Source of the DNA: Nemopilema nomurai
Taxonomy: Eukaryota; Cnidaria; Scyphozoa; Rhizostomeae; Rhizostomatidae
Reading direction: 5' to 3'
Length of the DNA: 64,000 nucleotides
Assembly: GCA_003864495.1 (NCBI GenBank)
Contig: ML133450.1
Span: forward strand, 1,591,734 to 1,655,733
Numbering within the stretch: position 1 is the first letter of the stretch; the number at the start of each line of letters is the position of its first letter. Below the pieces are notes generated by a model. It ran no database searches. It saw nothing but the letters and a program-made list of their open reading frames with translations, and was not told the DNA's origin. Of the stretch, positions 24,243 through 37,093 are shown one piece after another. The position numbers and the translations under genes are program-made.

Positions 24243-27200
24243 TCAAGCAATTCCACCAGCTTTGATCACAATGCCCGCGATAAAAACAGCGAAGAAGAAG
24301 AAGCTAGCCAAAGCCGTCAGCACGATTCTGACCGTTGGTGGCTTGCTACTTTCCCCGTCCTTCTCATCAGTAGCTGCCATTATGCTGAATTTGTTGTTTA
24401 TCCGTGGCTCTCCCAAAAGCAGCGACGTCACATAGAAGGATCCGTCCGTCTCTGAAAAGTAAAGAGCATTAAGCTAGATGAATACTTTAGGCGGAAGGTT
24501 TTGGAACAGCTTCAGTGCCAATGGTACATTTGGAAAGTCTTTTTGATTGTTAATTGTTGATAAGACTTTCGCAGCCTCAGAATTCCAGTGACAATCCCAT
24601 TCTTGTTTGCGAAACATCCTCATACGTTTTTAGATAAAGCTTTTTCGTAGAAATCTTCTAATCGGCTATCGTAATATTACAGAGAAAGCTAGAAATTTCA
24701 ATATCTGGTTCCGCCAAAACCTACAACTGCACAGGCATGCGGAGCCATGAATTCGCAAAAGACCAAATTAGAGAATTCTGTTATGGACTCAAATTTAGTT
24801 GCAAAAGCATTTGAAATTGCCATCTTCAATCTAACTTGCACCCTCTCTTAGCTTCCCAACAAGGCTGGGGTGCTCCCCCCATGCACTCGTTTAGCACCCT
24901 TTAGATTTTTGGTACCAAGCTGGTACTTACCATCTGATCCATTTGGAAGTGTGCCACTTGGTGTCGGTGGTCCTTTTGCTTTTCTCTGCTGTTAAGTCGA
25001 ATTGATGTCATCAATTAAGAAACTTTTCCCAAAAAAGCGTATAAATATGAGCTAAACTTTACAAGCCAAAGGGGTATAACAAAGATGCCCTTTTGAGTGT
25101 TTCTAGACGGTGTGTTACTTCAGTTTCTCGATTCGTTTCTAAATTGCTTTGAAAAACATAAACATTTTAAAAATATAACCACGCCCGCTGTCATCAGAAC
25201 ATTTCACCCTTTATTAAGACACAGTGGGTCAGACATACAAGCTCAGATTGCTGAACAAACAACTGAACTTATCTCCCCCATATTCAGCTATGAAATCTTA
25301 AATGGGAAATTCAGGATGAATACCTCTGCCAGCGTCCATTCTTGCATAAAGTCTTTGAGAACAACCAAGAATAGTAATGCCTGGAAATTGAGGGAGTGGT
25401 GTTAATTGGTTGCTTCTTAGCACAAAACGGTCAATTCCGAAATAAATGGGCAAGACAAGTACTATAATTGTTAGTTGGAAGAAGGACGTGGTACAATATT
25501 CATTCTAATGGCACAACGCACTCAACAGATATGAAGAATTGAAAGTCGGTTTGGTTCGCAATCGTGAGCTTAATCTTATCATGTCGGCAGAGAATCAAAG
25601 TAAAATCTATGTTGTGGTTTGTTTATGTCAGGGAAGAAAATTGAACAATTCAAAGTTACCTGGACGAGAAGACCAACTGAGTACCCGGCCCAAAATCCTG
25701 AAAGAGAATTCGTGTGAACCTGCACTTAGATTGTTGCCAAAATAATTCAACACAGCGATATTGATATTAATATGATGATGATTCGAATATGATGTTTGTT
25801 TGTGCAATTGGTTGTTCGAAGCGAAGATAAATCTGTATATAATAATTTTCATCTCTATGGCGTGTAACGATGAGAGCAATGAATTAAATGCACGAATACT
25901 TAGCTCTTCTGAAGCTGAGCCAGTCAAATGATATAAAAGTACTTGAGTAGCGAAGATACGCATGAAGATAAACCACTAAAGCACACATAAATTACTTGGA
26001 AAATAGAGGTATTCAAATTTTGAAATCCCTTTTCTGATTCATATTGTTAACAATACTCATCAACTGTCAATGAAAACCGTTTGCAATACCTCTCATTCCC
26101 CAGTTACGCAAATACACCAAGCATAAGCCAATAGGCAGTGCGAAGACCCAGTTGCCAATGACAACAATTATCACGTTGAGATATCTTGATTTTAACTTTC
26201 GCAAAACATGGAAGCCCATGGCCTAAAGCGTAAAAAGTAAGAGAGCTTATTAAATTAATTAGCGAAAATTATTAAATGTGTTATTTATTTACAGTAAAGC
26301 CTTGAATTAATTTGAGCGTGTAGTAAAAGAATGTCGATTCACTCTATTTAGAGTGGGATCCGTGGCACCAAACAGGCCCTCCACATTCTTCCAATGTTCT
26401 AATTTAGAAGAATTTGGTAATCTCCGTATTGTACATATTTTTCGCCATGTTGGTTTGCAGTTTTGTGGTGATGTTACTTGGTTTATTGTTTCTATTCTGA
26501 ACTTGTTTGACGTTGCAGGCTGACGCCCTTCTGTCTGCCTAGAACTGCTGGAAGCTAACCTTTACTAATAATACAGAAACACAGTAGTTTTTAAGCTACA
26601 ACTAGAGCTATAACAAACGCTATAACTAGAGGTAGCATCTGTTAATAGAAGATAAATCTTCTTATGTTTGGTCCTTCTAAATCCACTTTGATGGTATCTA
26701 AATTGGAATGCAGTTTATAAGAAGTAAAGAGTTCGCCCACAGATTTGATTTCAACCTCGGGTCATTAGATGTGTCCCGTCTCTACTCCATTTCTAAGCAA
26801 GGGTCACAAGTTTTTGTACTGGAGTTCTAAAAAACGTTCAAAAACTTGTTTATGGCCTGTCAACAATTTTATCTTACCTGAGTTCCCTTCAAAAATGGAA
26901 TCGCGGAGACACAAATTATCATCTCTGTTACTGACAGTCCAAATGGCCTAAAGAGAAGATCTGGTCATTATACTGAAGACAGCAAGATTCCATTTCTAAA
27001 TGCTCCAAGAATCAGTGACGCTTTGGTTTCACATAATTGATGTTATTTTGCTTTAAAACATCTATGTTAGAAAAGAAAATTTTAGAAAATCAACTATTTA
27101 TTCCAAAGACTTGGGTGCGAATCGAAATTGTTATTTTGTTGTTTATGGTGCAATGGAGCGGGGAACGAAACCTGAACATCCAATTGAATGAAAAGTTAAA

Positions 27201-30200
27201 CGAGTCAATTCAAAAACAAGAGGAGCTTAGCGCAGTTTGAAAAGTTGAACATAGAAACGTGCATGAATTTAGTTTGTATCAAAAAATATCTTTAACTTTG
27301 ACTTGTGTTTTGTCTGGAATTATTCTAAACCTGAGACACCACAGCCCGAATGACAATAAAAATGGATGGGGCCTGTAAACTTCTATGATTAATTTTGAGC
27401 CTTTTTATCAGTATTCGGACTCTGTTGAATGTTGGTCCGTGAAGGCACTTTTCTTGCCTACATTCCAATCGTACTTGCTACCACTAGACTGCAATGTCGT
27501 GACAAATGCCTACCGGTTATTGACGAACGAGCTGGGGATGAGTTGCGGTATGGATATCAACAAAAAGCCACAGAGGAACGAGCTGATCCCTGTAACGAAT
27601 TCAAAGGGAAGGCAAATCAGCTGACAACGAATTAAAAGGAAACCTCTAACAAATTGAATTAGTGCCTGTAAGTTCAAAGTGATGCTTTGCTACAATTACA
27701 CAGACGATTGTGTTGGAAAACTAACCTTAATTGGGGCATGTAATCTTTAAGGGACAGCCAGATTTTTTTAGTTGATATCAAAGAAGGTGGGATGAAAATT
27801 CCAGCCATTAACAGGAGCAGACTTTGGTGAGAATCGTTACAGTAATCCACATAGACACCTAATCCCTTCCCAACCACCTCTAAATGAGAATTCCAGCCCA
27901 TTTGCCGTTTAAGTTAGTCAGTTTCAATAAGAATGAAAGAAGTGAAATCTCCTTGGCTGATACATACAAATGATGAATACAGAGCACTTGACGATGAACA
28001 CTGCCCGTCGATTGTATCTCGCCTCCACAGCCTCCTTCACTTGGTCGGATGCCTCCGCAGCAAACCTGTCTGCTATCTAAAAGGTGACGATATTCAATTT
28101 CTTCTCTCAGAAACTGTTCGGTATTACTAACGCACAAATCATCTCAAGAGGACTTGTTAACAGGTATAAAGCGCAGATCTGTACCCTAACTATTTGGCAG
28201 ACTGGCCTACTTCTTTTTCAATGTTGAAGAATGTCTTCTTTAGAACTTAATTCAAGTTTCTGAACTTGTGGAAGTGTATGTTTCTTAGATGGGAAGTCAG
28301 CATTTTCAATTATTAAGGTTGGTAAGTGCAGTCTACACATGCTGGTGGACAGAAATATTTACAATAAATGAAAACTTACGCATGAAAGAAAGCGGATGAT
28401 CAAAGATAAGATGATTTGCGAACCAAGTCTCCTATTGAACCCGTCCAATGTTCCTGTCAAGTATCAAGAAAAAAGCCTCATATAAAATTCAGAGGAGAGG
28501 AAGTTTGTGAGTGGCGAGGGTATCCATGTATTTGCTAAAAAGCAGCCGCTGGAATGGCCAAATTGAAAAGGTTGGAAATAGAAAATTGTTTTGGAAATCA
28601 TTGAACAAATAACGTTACGTATACTCTGTATTTCACGAGTACCGAATAATCAGGGGAAGTAATAATTTGGGAAATTGTTGTTTTTTTATGTTTTTAGAAC
28701 GTTTGTTAAAAAATGAATCATGAAGACTTTTTATCACTAAATTGTGAAAAATTGACAAGGCAAAGTTTATTGATGCATTAAAAAGTAATTAAGCAATGTA
28801 TCTTGTACAGCAACAAGAACATGTTCATCAGCTGATCAGTTTATCATCTTCATAGCTACCATCTTCTACTCTAGCATCATAAAAAACGGAAAATAGGATC
28901 CATCTGATTGTACAGGGAACTCGCTGAACTCTGATGAAACAAAATGCTTATAGTCACTAGTGATTGTTGAAGAAGGTCAGGGTTCAAGCAAAAAGTAGAC
29001 TTTGGAAAGTTGAAAATTTGATACAGATACCCCTATAAAGCTAAAGAAATTTGTCAGAGAGCAACCTACCAACAACATAATCCCAACGTCCAGTGTCCAC
29101 CAATCTGTTACCACCCATAGTATGTAAGGCAGCAACTTGAGACCAAAGTGTTCCCAAGCCAGGATACAACTCCAGCTCCAGCCTGTTCAAAATCCAGATA
29201 AAGATTAATCCAACAGATTCCTGGCGGTGAAATTTTCCATACAAACATAACATAATGCTTTTTTTGTTGAAGACGAGGAGATAAAATCATCAAACAAAGA
29301 GTTAATGAAAGTAAATTCAATGCCAATGTTTAATTATGACGTCATCATGTAACGTATGATGCCTGGTGAAAACTTAGGCCAAACAGAATACAGACTATTT
29401 TGCAAGTCCCATATTGATTAAGAAATGAGAAGACTCTTTGCAAGTGTAGGGCCCTGGGCTCTAGAAGTATAACAGCTGTTTTGTTGCGTAGCGTTAAAAA
29501 AACCCTAACGATATGGCCGATTGATATTTTGTGATGTTAATACGCTGGCTCGTCTTTTGTGCTTCGGATATCTGGACCATACCCATATCAGAAAGAATTC
29601 AAGTGTTTTACACAGTAGCTACCTGGCCATGCTTCCCTGTTTCGCTTGTTCCACATGATGACAACGGTCAGGTTATTGCGATGGAAAGATAAGCCAGCGT
29701 GGTTGCTGTTGCACCACCCCTGCAAAGACGTTTGGCGATATAGCCTGATGAAGGAGCTAGAGCTATAAGAAGGTTCTTGGAGCTCAAAACGCCAAAACGT
29801 AGTGAGTGGGCTAAAAGATGCTTATTAATTTTTCACGGGTGATTTTAAAAACAATTTGTTTATTTCTGAGATTGTTGACTAGGCCCAATATTATATCGGG
29901 GAGGACCATCTATAAAAACAATTAAAAACAGAGTACTAAAGAGACATCCAAACTTCAATATTATGATAGCTCGCTTTCTCTACTTCGCAGGATACAAAGA
30001 CAAGATTTTCACACTGCCTGCCAACTTGATACATTGATAATTTGATTTCGAGATTACCTTATTCCAAGCTTTAGTGCTTTGATAAATATTGCGTTGAAAC
30101 CGATGCTGAGAATCATACCCACTAAACTGCTACATAGAAGGATGAGTGAAGAGTTCTGAAATTGAAACATAAAAAGTATACTATAAGCAAATAAATTTCC

Positions 30201-33200
30201 TTTTTGACTGATTGTAATGTTTTTATCAACTACAGTAATAAACAGTAAATTGAGATATCTAAGCCTGCATTGATCTTCTTAGGAAAGTCATTTTCGATTC
30301 TAAATTGCTACAGTCATCAACAGAAAATGGTCTTAAGTGGATTCGGCTGCAACAGTAAAAAACCCAATAAGTTTCCAAATTTTATTGATTGTTAATTAAC
30401 TCCATTCATTAATCACTGTTTGAATTATTTAAAAAATAGTGTTGAGTTATGCCGCCTATATCTTCCACAGTCCGTTCCTTGATCACTTTTGCCAAAAGAA
30501 TAAATGGCATGAAAATTGCCATTGATAAATATTTGCATTTCCACTCGTTCTTGGAAAATTCATTCTTCGAGTGTGGATAACACTTTTTTGCAAATAAGGA
30601 GAGAGAGTATTAGTCCTCTTAATGTTTTGTAAGAATTAAACAATAAGAACAAGAAACAAAAATTTGGAGAGCAAATAGTTACCTGCTTTGTCAAGTAAAT
30701 GAATCTCTGAAGGTAGAGCACAATGCAGAACAGCTAAAATGGTAGCAATATTTGGCAATTAATATGATATCTTCATTAAATCCTCCTTGTTTATGTGTAA
30801 TTTTTAGCTAAAAGTTGCCGTATAGTGATTAAGATATGGTGGCTAAATCAGGGTCTTGAAAATTGTGAATTCAAAAAGAGAGGATGCTTCCATTCACTTA
30901 ATGAGAGAAAAAGCCTTAACTCTCCAATGCATCGTTCTCGTTTGCTTGTAAAGGGATATAGAGGAGACTGGAAACGGGAGAATTTTGAGACAGGGAATTG
31001 TCTTTCGTGCGGAAGTGAGGCCTCTCCTTTGAAAAGGATCGTCGCCAATGATCATCTGGGGCCTTAAGGAAATACATTTAAGGAAAGCTTTGCACGTCGT
31101 CCTACTTATATCAATCGTTGGGGAAATAGTGTGACGTCATCCTTTCGATAATATACTCACTGGAAGGGCCGGCAGAAATGGGAGACAGTATTCCTCTATT
31201 CGCCTGCAAAAGATTCAAAGGTCGAGTTTTATGTCAATTGTATTTGAAACGCGTATTTCTTTACACAAGAATACTGGGCAATAGCGGAAAAATCTAAGAG
31301 TATGCTTTCTCAGCATTAGCGTAGCTTTCAAGGAATACACGCTTTTTTTATAAGGAACCTACCACAAGGCCTAGTTCCAAAAGTTCCTTATTCGTAGACC
31401 TCAAGTCATTAGATTTTAGTACCAAAAGTTCCTTAAAAGTTCCTTAATTTTCACTGCACATCAATAAGCCTTAACACTTAATAGAGAGAGGGGCGAGATA
31501 GACTATGCGGAAACTACTCGATAAAGCACTTGACACACGAATAGCAAACAATCTATGCGAGCATTGGCTGCAAATGAATGGAACGGGCTTTTTAGGTCTT
31601 GATGCTTGCAGTTATAAAACATTTTCTAAACGAAAAGTTCCTTAGGTATTTCGTTTTCAGTAGTATAAGTTCTTTATATATTTCGGCCTTATACATGTAG
31701 GTTCCTTATAAAGTGGTTCCTTATAAAAAAGGCGTGTATTATCATGGTTGGAAATGCTGTGGACATTGAGTGATATCTGCGTGCCAGTCAAAGAATAATG
31801 CGTGAAAGTGAGAGATGCGTAGAGGAATGATTGCGGTATTACAACTTGACCACTGAGAACGACTGAAGGCATACGTATGGCTTGAATGGCCGGGCCGTTT
31901 CGACTTGATGTTGCTAACACTGTTTTTGTTTTATCATTTATGCAAGGAAGGTTGAATGTGAGATGTACCTAGATAGGAACGGTTCTTGTTTAAATGCCCT
32001 GACAAGTGAGTCCGCGTTCAACCAAACCGCCCAGGCCGGAAGACACACGATACACAACGTGCAAAGAAGCCCTCTCTGGGTAACTGCGACAGCCTTCTTT
32101 AGGTCCTCCTCCTTTGCGGTTAGGTCTTCGCAGGCGAGTGACGACGCATAACTGAAACCCATTCCGACCATGTTGCAAATGGAGATTCCGCATCCAATTA
32201 CCACTAGCTCATTGTAACCGAGCTTTGCCACGAAGAAGAAGGCAATCAGGGGAATGGCGGAGAGGAATACCTCGGCTAGTGCCAGTTGCCATGACGGTTT
32301 GATGAGGTACTGAAATGCTTTCGAAACCAATCGTGACTGATGCCGGATCTGGTTGCAAGTGATTGCTGCAAATAAGAGGAATCATTATTATGCTTCCTTC
32401 TAGCCAATAAACAGCTTGTCTTATTATCATTTACAGTGGAGCTTTTTTATTGAAATGCAACTTTTAAGAATGGATATGCATAGCTTACTAGGAAAAGGGC
32501 AGGCGAATTTGGGTCGATTGAAGCAAAACACGGATTACCCCGACATGCCCTGACATAAAGGACTAAAGCCTAGGGATTCCCCTGAATAGAAGGAGGTTCT
32601 TGGAACACCACCAATGTTTTGCAAGTACAAAGGTTACTCTCGTGCAATGCTGAATATTCTTTTTGCAGAGACTTGATATTTGAATTTTTACGGTATTTCT
32701 GAACACCAAGACATTTGGCGCATGTTTCCAGCAATTTTTAGAAGAGAATGTTGACTCGATATCTGTAATGGGTGGAAATTGATATAGCTAATAAGCAAGG
32801 GAAAGATTAGCTTAAACCTGTTTGGGTCTTCCAAGTAGCTTTAGCAACATTTATACCTGCCTATTCACGACCGATTTGAACAATATCTTGTGTACATCCA
32901 ACAGGTCAAGATTGACGTTAGTCCATCCAGTTTGTTTGAACTCGGTGAAAGGCTGTGATAAACTCAATTGCGTCTTTTACCTCGATAATATTTGCCTTCC
33001 ATTCTGTTTAGCTCTGGCGTGTTGGATGACGTAAATATCAGGGCCTATGACCTTGCCATGACAGTGGCGTCTTTCGATCAATATTTTGGATATCAGCTGA
33101 TTTGGGAACCTCTGTGTCCAAAACATTGAGGTGACTCAAGTAAAAGAGCTTAATGAATCAGTTAGTATCGGGTTCTTGAAATCTTTTTAAAAAAATGCCT

Positions 33201-35052
33201 GACTGAAAACTCAACACATGCACAATTTTGAAAAGCCGTAAAAGGGAGTCTAGGGCTTTTCGTAAACCGGAGATTCGATCAATTCTTTGGCTAAAGCAGG
33301 ACATTTACCGCCATAACGAAATAAGGTTTGAAGTTTTGAAGGGTAGGGGGGGGGGGGAGGAGGAAACCGCTATCTTAAAAAATCCAACGATTGCTCGATT
33401 TTAGTCAAGTTTTCTTATAACTAACGATCTTCCCAAGAGGTTCCCAAGAGCATCCTCTACCCTTAATTGAAAGAACCTTTGCTCGGATTATGAAAATATA
33501 TTTTTCATTCTATTGCTACATGGACGTGATAAAAGCTAAATAAATTGCTTTTGTTTATTGGAAATGGAGCAATCTAGATGTGACTCATTTTACTGTGAAA
33601 CATTATAAGGGTGCTATATGAGTCTCTAGGGGAGGAGGGTATTGAATTTTTTTGCAAAGGGCGATCAGATCATTTGGGCAGGCAATGGCCGTAGAGTTAA
33701 ACTTTCAAACTTCTGTCTCACATGAAGTTTTGAGCTCAACATTTTAAGTAGTAAAAATGTGAGAATTTCATTTTATCGTAATTAATGTAAATTTATGAAT
33801 GAATTTAATGAATGTAAAATAACGAAGTTTTAGTAAAACGTACTTCAATTTAACATAGTTGAGGGTCACGTAGGTGATATTTTAAGCCATTATAACCAGA
33901 TTGGTTTGATCATTTTAGGTTGATTTTTAATCTATCGGAAGCTCATATGCGCCCATAAACCACGTGATACCCCATCCCCCTTCCCGTGCTTGGACTTGAA
34001 TAATGGACTTGGCTTGCATGGGCCAAGGGCATAATCCAGTGTTGATAAAAAGTCCCGCGAATACTTTTCCATAACACTGATCAAATTCCCAATGCGATCC
34101 CTGCTACTATGTGTCACAACGTTGCTACGCCTGCGAGTCACGTGATGATCCGTTGTGAAACCATTGCTTTCCAAATGTCACGCCAAGCCCCCTTTGCATT
34201 TAAATCTATTCTAAACACCCTTTAAAGCGAAAAGTAAATACTTTTGTTTAGTAAAACAGGAAAGCTTATATATATCTTGAGAAACTAATGTCTTTAATCT
34301 ATCTTTTCAGCTTTTTCAGAATGAGGCTTACATAGATTTAAACTAATGATCGATGATTTACGGACAGATAATTTTAATGGTATTTTTTGATAATGTATAA
34401 ACAATACAGACATATAAAAAGAGTTTATCACTTTATTTAAAAAGTAACTCAAGTTATTGGAAAAACATTTGCATGTTCGAGTATTCATTTATTCGGCTAG
34501 AACAATAACAAGCTGTGTAAAATAAAAGCTAATTAGCGACGCGATAATTCTTGTTTCTATAAATTAAAATGGCTGATACAATTTACAACATAATACCTTC
34601 TACCCACCCAGCCGGTAGGATACTTTCAATAACATTTAACGCTGATAATTATTGAAAGACCTGTAGTACTGTTTTCGGTCATCTCAAATTACCACTCACA
34701 AGTGAGAAGCGAAATTCTTTTTGCTCTCAATATTCACGGTTTATAGTTTTTAAGCGATATTCACGGCTTAAGGGAACAGATTAGCATCTCATGAAAATCA
34801 CAGAGTGGAAGAAGGTAAATGCTTAAAGGCTAGAATCTTAAAAGAACATTATTTCAGCAATTTTTCCCCCCACGCGCTTGGTATTGTTGCAGCAATTAAT
34901 GTTCAAGAACGGCGTGTCCTAACGGTACCCAAATAACGATTGCTTGCCAAACTAAAGAATATAATCAATATTATTAAATTACAAGGCTGGATTGAACACT
35001 CACGCTGGAAATTGTAGGGATCTTCGAGCTTTTCGGGAGCTTCGTCCGCCAT
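24243..35052 (-). CDS. MATE/SLC47-type multidrug and toxin extrusion transporter, frame break in exon 6
   Basis: MATE proteins export organic cations by H+ or Na+ antiport across the plasma membrane. Minus-strand exons: 35052-35004 (ATG), 32365-31969, 31203-31161, 30733-30683, 30155-30058, 29719-29623, 29182-29066, 28453-28380, 28076-27964, 27821-27726, 26947-26878, 26222-26090, 25697-25660, 25380-25324, 24985-24931, 24451-24243; about 560 residues (human MATE1 570). Family landmarks are QRG and LPAWAVWLN (exon 2), FLPALP (3), WPGWS (6/7), a late loop, and a final C-terminal helix (exon 16) as in eukaryotic SLC47. Exon 6 enters in the phase set by exon 5 (GGATATTLAYLSIAIT), then meets TGA. 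The matching downstream frame (WNKRNREAWPGWS) is one base off near 29671. The core is divergent: the usual EWW motif reads DWW, and the RVGN-ALGAG segment is not recognisable. This is either a recent pseudogene or a one-base assembly error in an otherwise complete gene. Confidence 0.85.
29623..29719 (-). pseudogene. MATE exon 6 with one-base frame disruption
   Basis: The exon is bounded by TTTGCAG and GTAGCT and is 97 nt long. Incoming phase 2 from exon 5 and outgoing phase 1 into exon 7 require 98 nt (modulo 3). The break lies close to the ACCTGACC (minus strand) at about 29665-29673, where a single extra base, for instance a third C, would keep one frame open. All other exons of the gene remain open. 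Confidence 0.75.
31334..31740. mobile_element. inverted-repeat element with TTCCTTATAAA-rich ends
   Basis: The left end AATACACGCTTTTTTTATAA (31334 on) leads into GGAACC and is matched by the reverse complement of the right end (AATACACGCCTTTTTTATAA, from 31740 inward). The interior repeats AAGTTCCTTA units. It lies in intron 2 of the MATE gene, a few hundred bases from exon 2. A second copy begins at about 63964 and runs off the window edge. Confidence 0.75.
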
Positions 35053-35801
35053 CCTGCCGTTAGAACCGTCTTGCAGTGAGATGGGGCAGTTTTAAATTAC
35101 GTGGGTTTCCGCAAGTGAACTTGATAGCATCAACGAACTCACGCTTTTATTCCGTATTAGTTGCAGTGAAATTCATTTAAGCCATGGCAATCAACAATAT
35201 TTCTAACATAGGTTTTATTTGGTTTGGCTTCGACACGGTCGAAGAACACGCGATCTTCCTGCCTGGAAATATTGAGAATGCACACGCAATCGTACAGGGT
35301 CCGAACAATAGCAGGCATGATCACGTGCAGTCCCAAATGGATTCGTATATAATAAAATATTGATGAACAATCGCGACACGTTAAGTTCCCTACTGGTAAA
35401 GTTCAATACGACGTTAGAGGGATATTTTTCTGTTACGACATATCATACAATGCTGATTAAAAACGTGGGTGCATATGGAAATTTATAAGGCGATCTTGGG
35501 TGGGCACATTCTTTTCTTTCCTTCCTCGCAGTTGATTTTTGAAAAATGCTTTACTCGCTCGTGCAAAAATTAGAACCACGCCTGAAGCCTTTTAGTGGCT
35601 TCATTTCAAGAAACATTTGCATATATACAAATTCATTTACGTCACACATTTATTCCTGGAATTCATTTAATTGGGGTTGAAAGCCGAGTATCCAGATTTT
35701 CTGCTTCAATCCAACAAGGCACCCACTTAGCATATTTTCAGGTCAGCGTGAAGTTGCAAATTTTTATGAATTTGTGTTCATCGGTTGCAAGGAAATTGTT
35801 T

Positions 35802-35904
35802 GCACGATGCCGGATAACGTTTGATCCGGATAGCCCAGTACTCGTGTAAACGGGAAGCTTTTCAGTATAACTTTCTATCCGGATCAAAAGTTATCCGGCA
35901 TCGT
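35802..35904. repeat. fold-back (stem-loop) element with CCGGAT core
   Basis: The arm at 35802-35833 (GCACGATGCCGGATAACGTT...) pairs with 35875-35904 (CTATCCGGATCAAAAGTTAT...), leaving a loop of about 40 bases. The outer end CGTTTACACGATGCCGGAT resembles the ends of the 1333-1648 MITE (GTTCACACGATACCGGAT), so both may derive from one superfamily. Confidence 0.75.
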
Positions 35905-35953
35905 GTAAACGCAGCCTAACATTTATGTTTAAACCGGCATTAGATAGGCTGGA

Positions 35954-36109
35954 GGGGCGCATCTAAGGAGGGGGGGGGGTTGTGGGGGTTACAACCGCTG
36001 CCCTTTTTGGCAAGGAAGTGAATTTTGCCCTATTCCCATGGAAATCCAATGTCTTTGTTTCCCATTTCTACCACGAAACCCCTGCCCTTAAAACATCCTA
36101 GTTGTGCCC
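35954..36109 (+). mobile_element. 156-bp inverted-end element, copy A
   Basis: It begins GGGGCGCATCTAAGG and ends CCTAGTTGTGCCC, so its ends are imperfect inverted repeats. Near the left end are a G-run and TTGTGGGGGTTACAACC. The middle contains CCCTTTTTGGCAAGGAAGTG. Copies B (43910-44067, minus) and C (63487-63640, plus) share this order of motifs. Confidence 0.85.
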
Positions 36110-37093
36110 ATGGGTTCATGCCGATAAATGTTGTAGTGAGTCAATCTTACCTATCAACAGAGTGATAAGCCATAAGAGAGAAGGGGTAAGGCATCGTGCG
36201 GGCTCTATTCCAGCAACGACATTACACCACCTTGGCTAGTCTACTGGTGCTACATTGAATGTTAAGTTGACCCATAAACCAACCAGTAGCGACTGCAAAG
36301 GCTAATTGGCATTGTTTTGCAACTTGAAAGAGATACCTTCATACTCTCACAGCTATGCCACACTCGAAGAAACTTCTTAAGGAGAAATGGGCAAAAGGAG
36401 ACTGATTCTGGAATTAGGCCAACCCGGACCAAACAACTATCGAATCGATTCATAAACTTGTGAGCACGTTCGGCTGCCATTTTAAAAGCTCAGTTTTAAA
36501 TAGCATGGTCAGTCTACTGCTTCTATGTAGAAAACTGTGCCACTGCTTGCTTGTCGTTTTGTGGCGTTGCGAGGTCAATTTTTGGGAAAGGGGTGAAGAG
36601 TATCTCATTCAGAGGGGTGGGGTGATTGATACTCTTTTCTGCCTCCTGGCTGAGTTACTGCTGGGACTTAACGAAGATAGGAGATTGGAGAAAAAAAGAA
36701 AAACGATTAATGAACATAGATTACGTGCCCAATATAAAAACGATATCAAAACCAGACTACATAGTGCCTTTTAACTGTGCAAAAAACGGCCACCGGGTCA
36801 ACACATATATCATTCACTGGTGCAAGTCAACAACAGTTACTTTTAAAGAGACACGCTCTTTTTATAGTCCTTAACGCCTTGGACTGAAAATACGAGTTGG
36901 TATGGATATGGATATGAGTTCCAAATTACATTCTCCGGATTTCGTCTTGTACCAACATTTATCTTAAAAATAAATAAGTACCATTGTGCAAAACTTTACA
37001 AATTTGTTTAAAAGCAGCTATCGTCTTTTGAAAATACTAGCAAGTCCATTTAAAAACTTATACACCCCCCAGAACCTCATACAGCTTGGGAGT

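Larger units (their letters stand above)
35053..37093. other. spacer between SLC22-type and MATE-type genes
   Basis: Both flanking genes are transcribed leftwards, so this 2-kb spacer holds the SLC22 3' end and the MATE promoter. It contains a fold-back element (35802-35904) and copy A of a 156-bp inverted-end element (35954-36109). No exon is recognised. Confidence 0.6.

Noticed and set aside
28384..28457. An additional hidden MATE exon between exons 8 and 9
   Set aside because: Exons 8 and 9 join in phase using the TTTTAG acceptor at 28077, so no further exon is needed.
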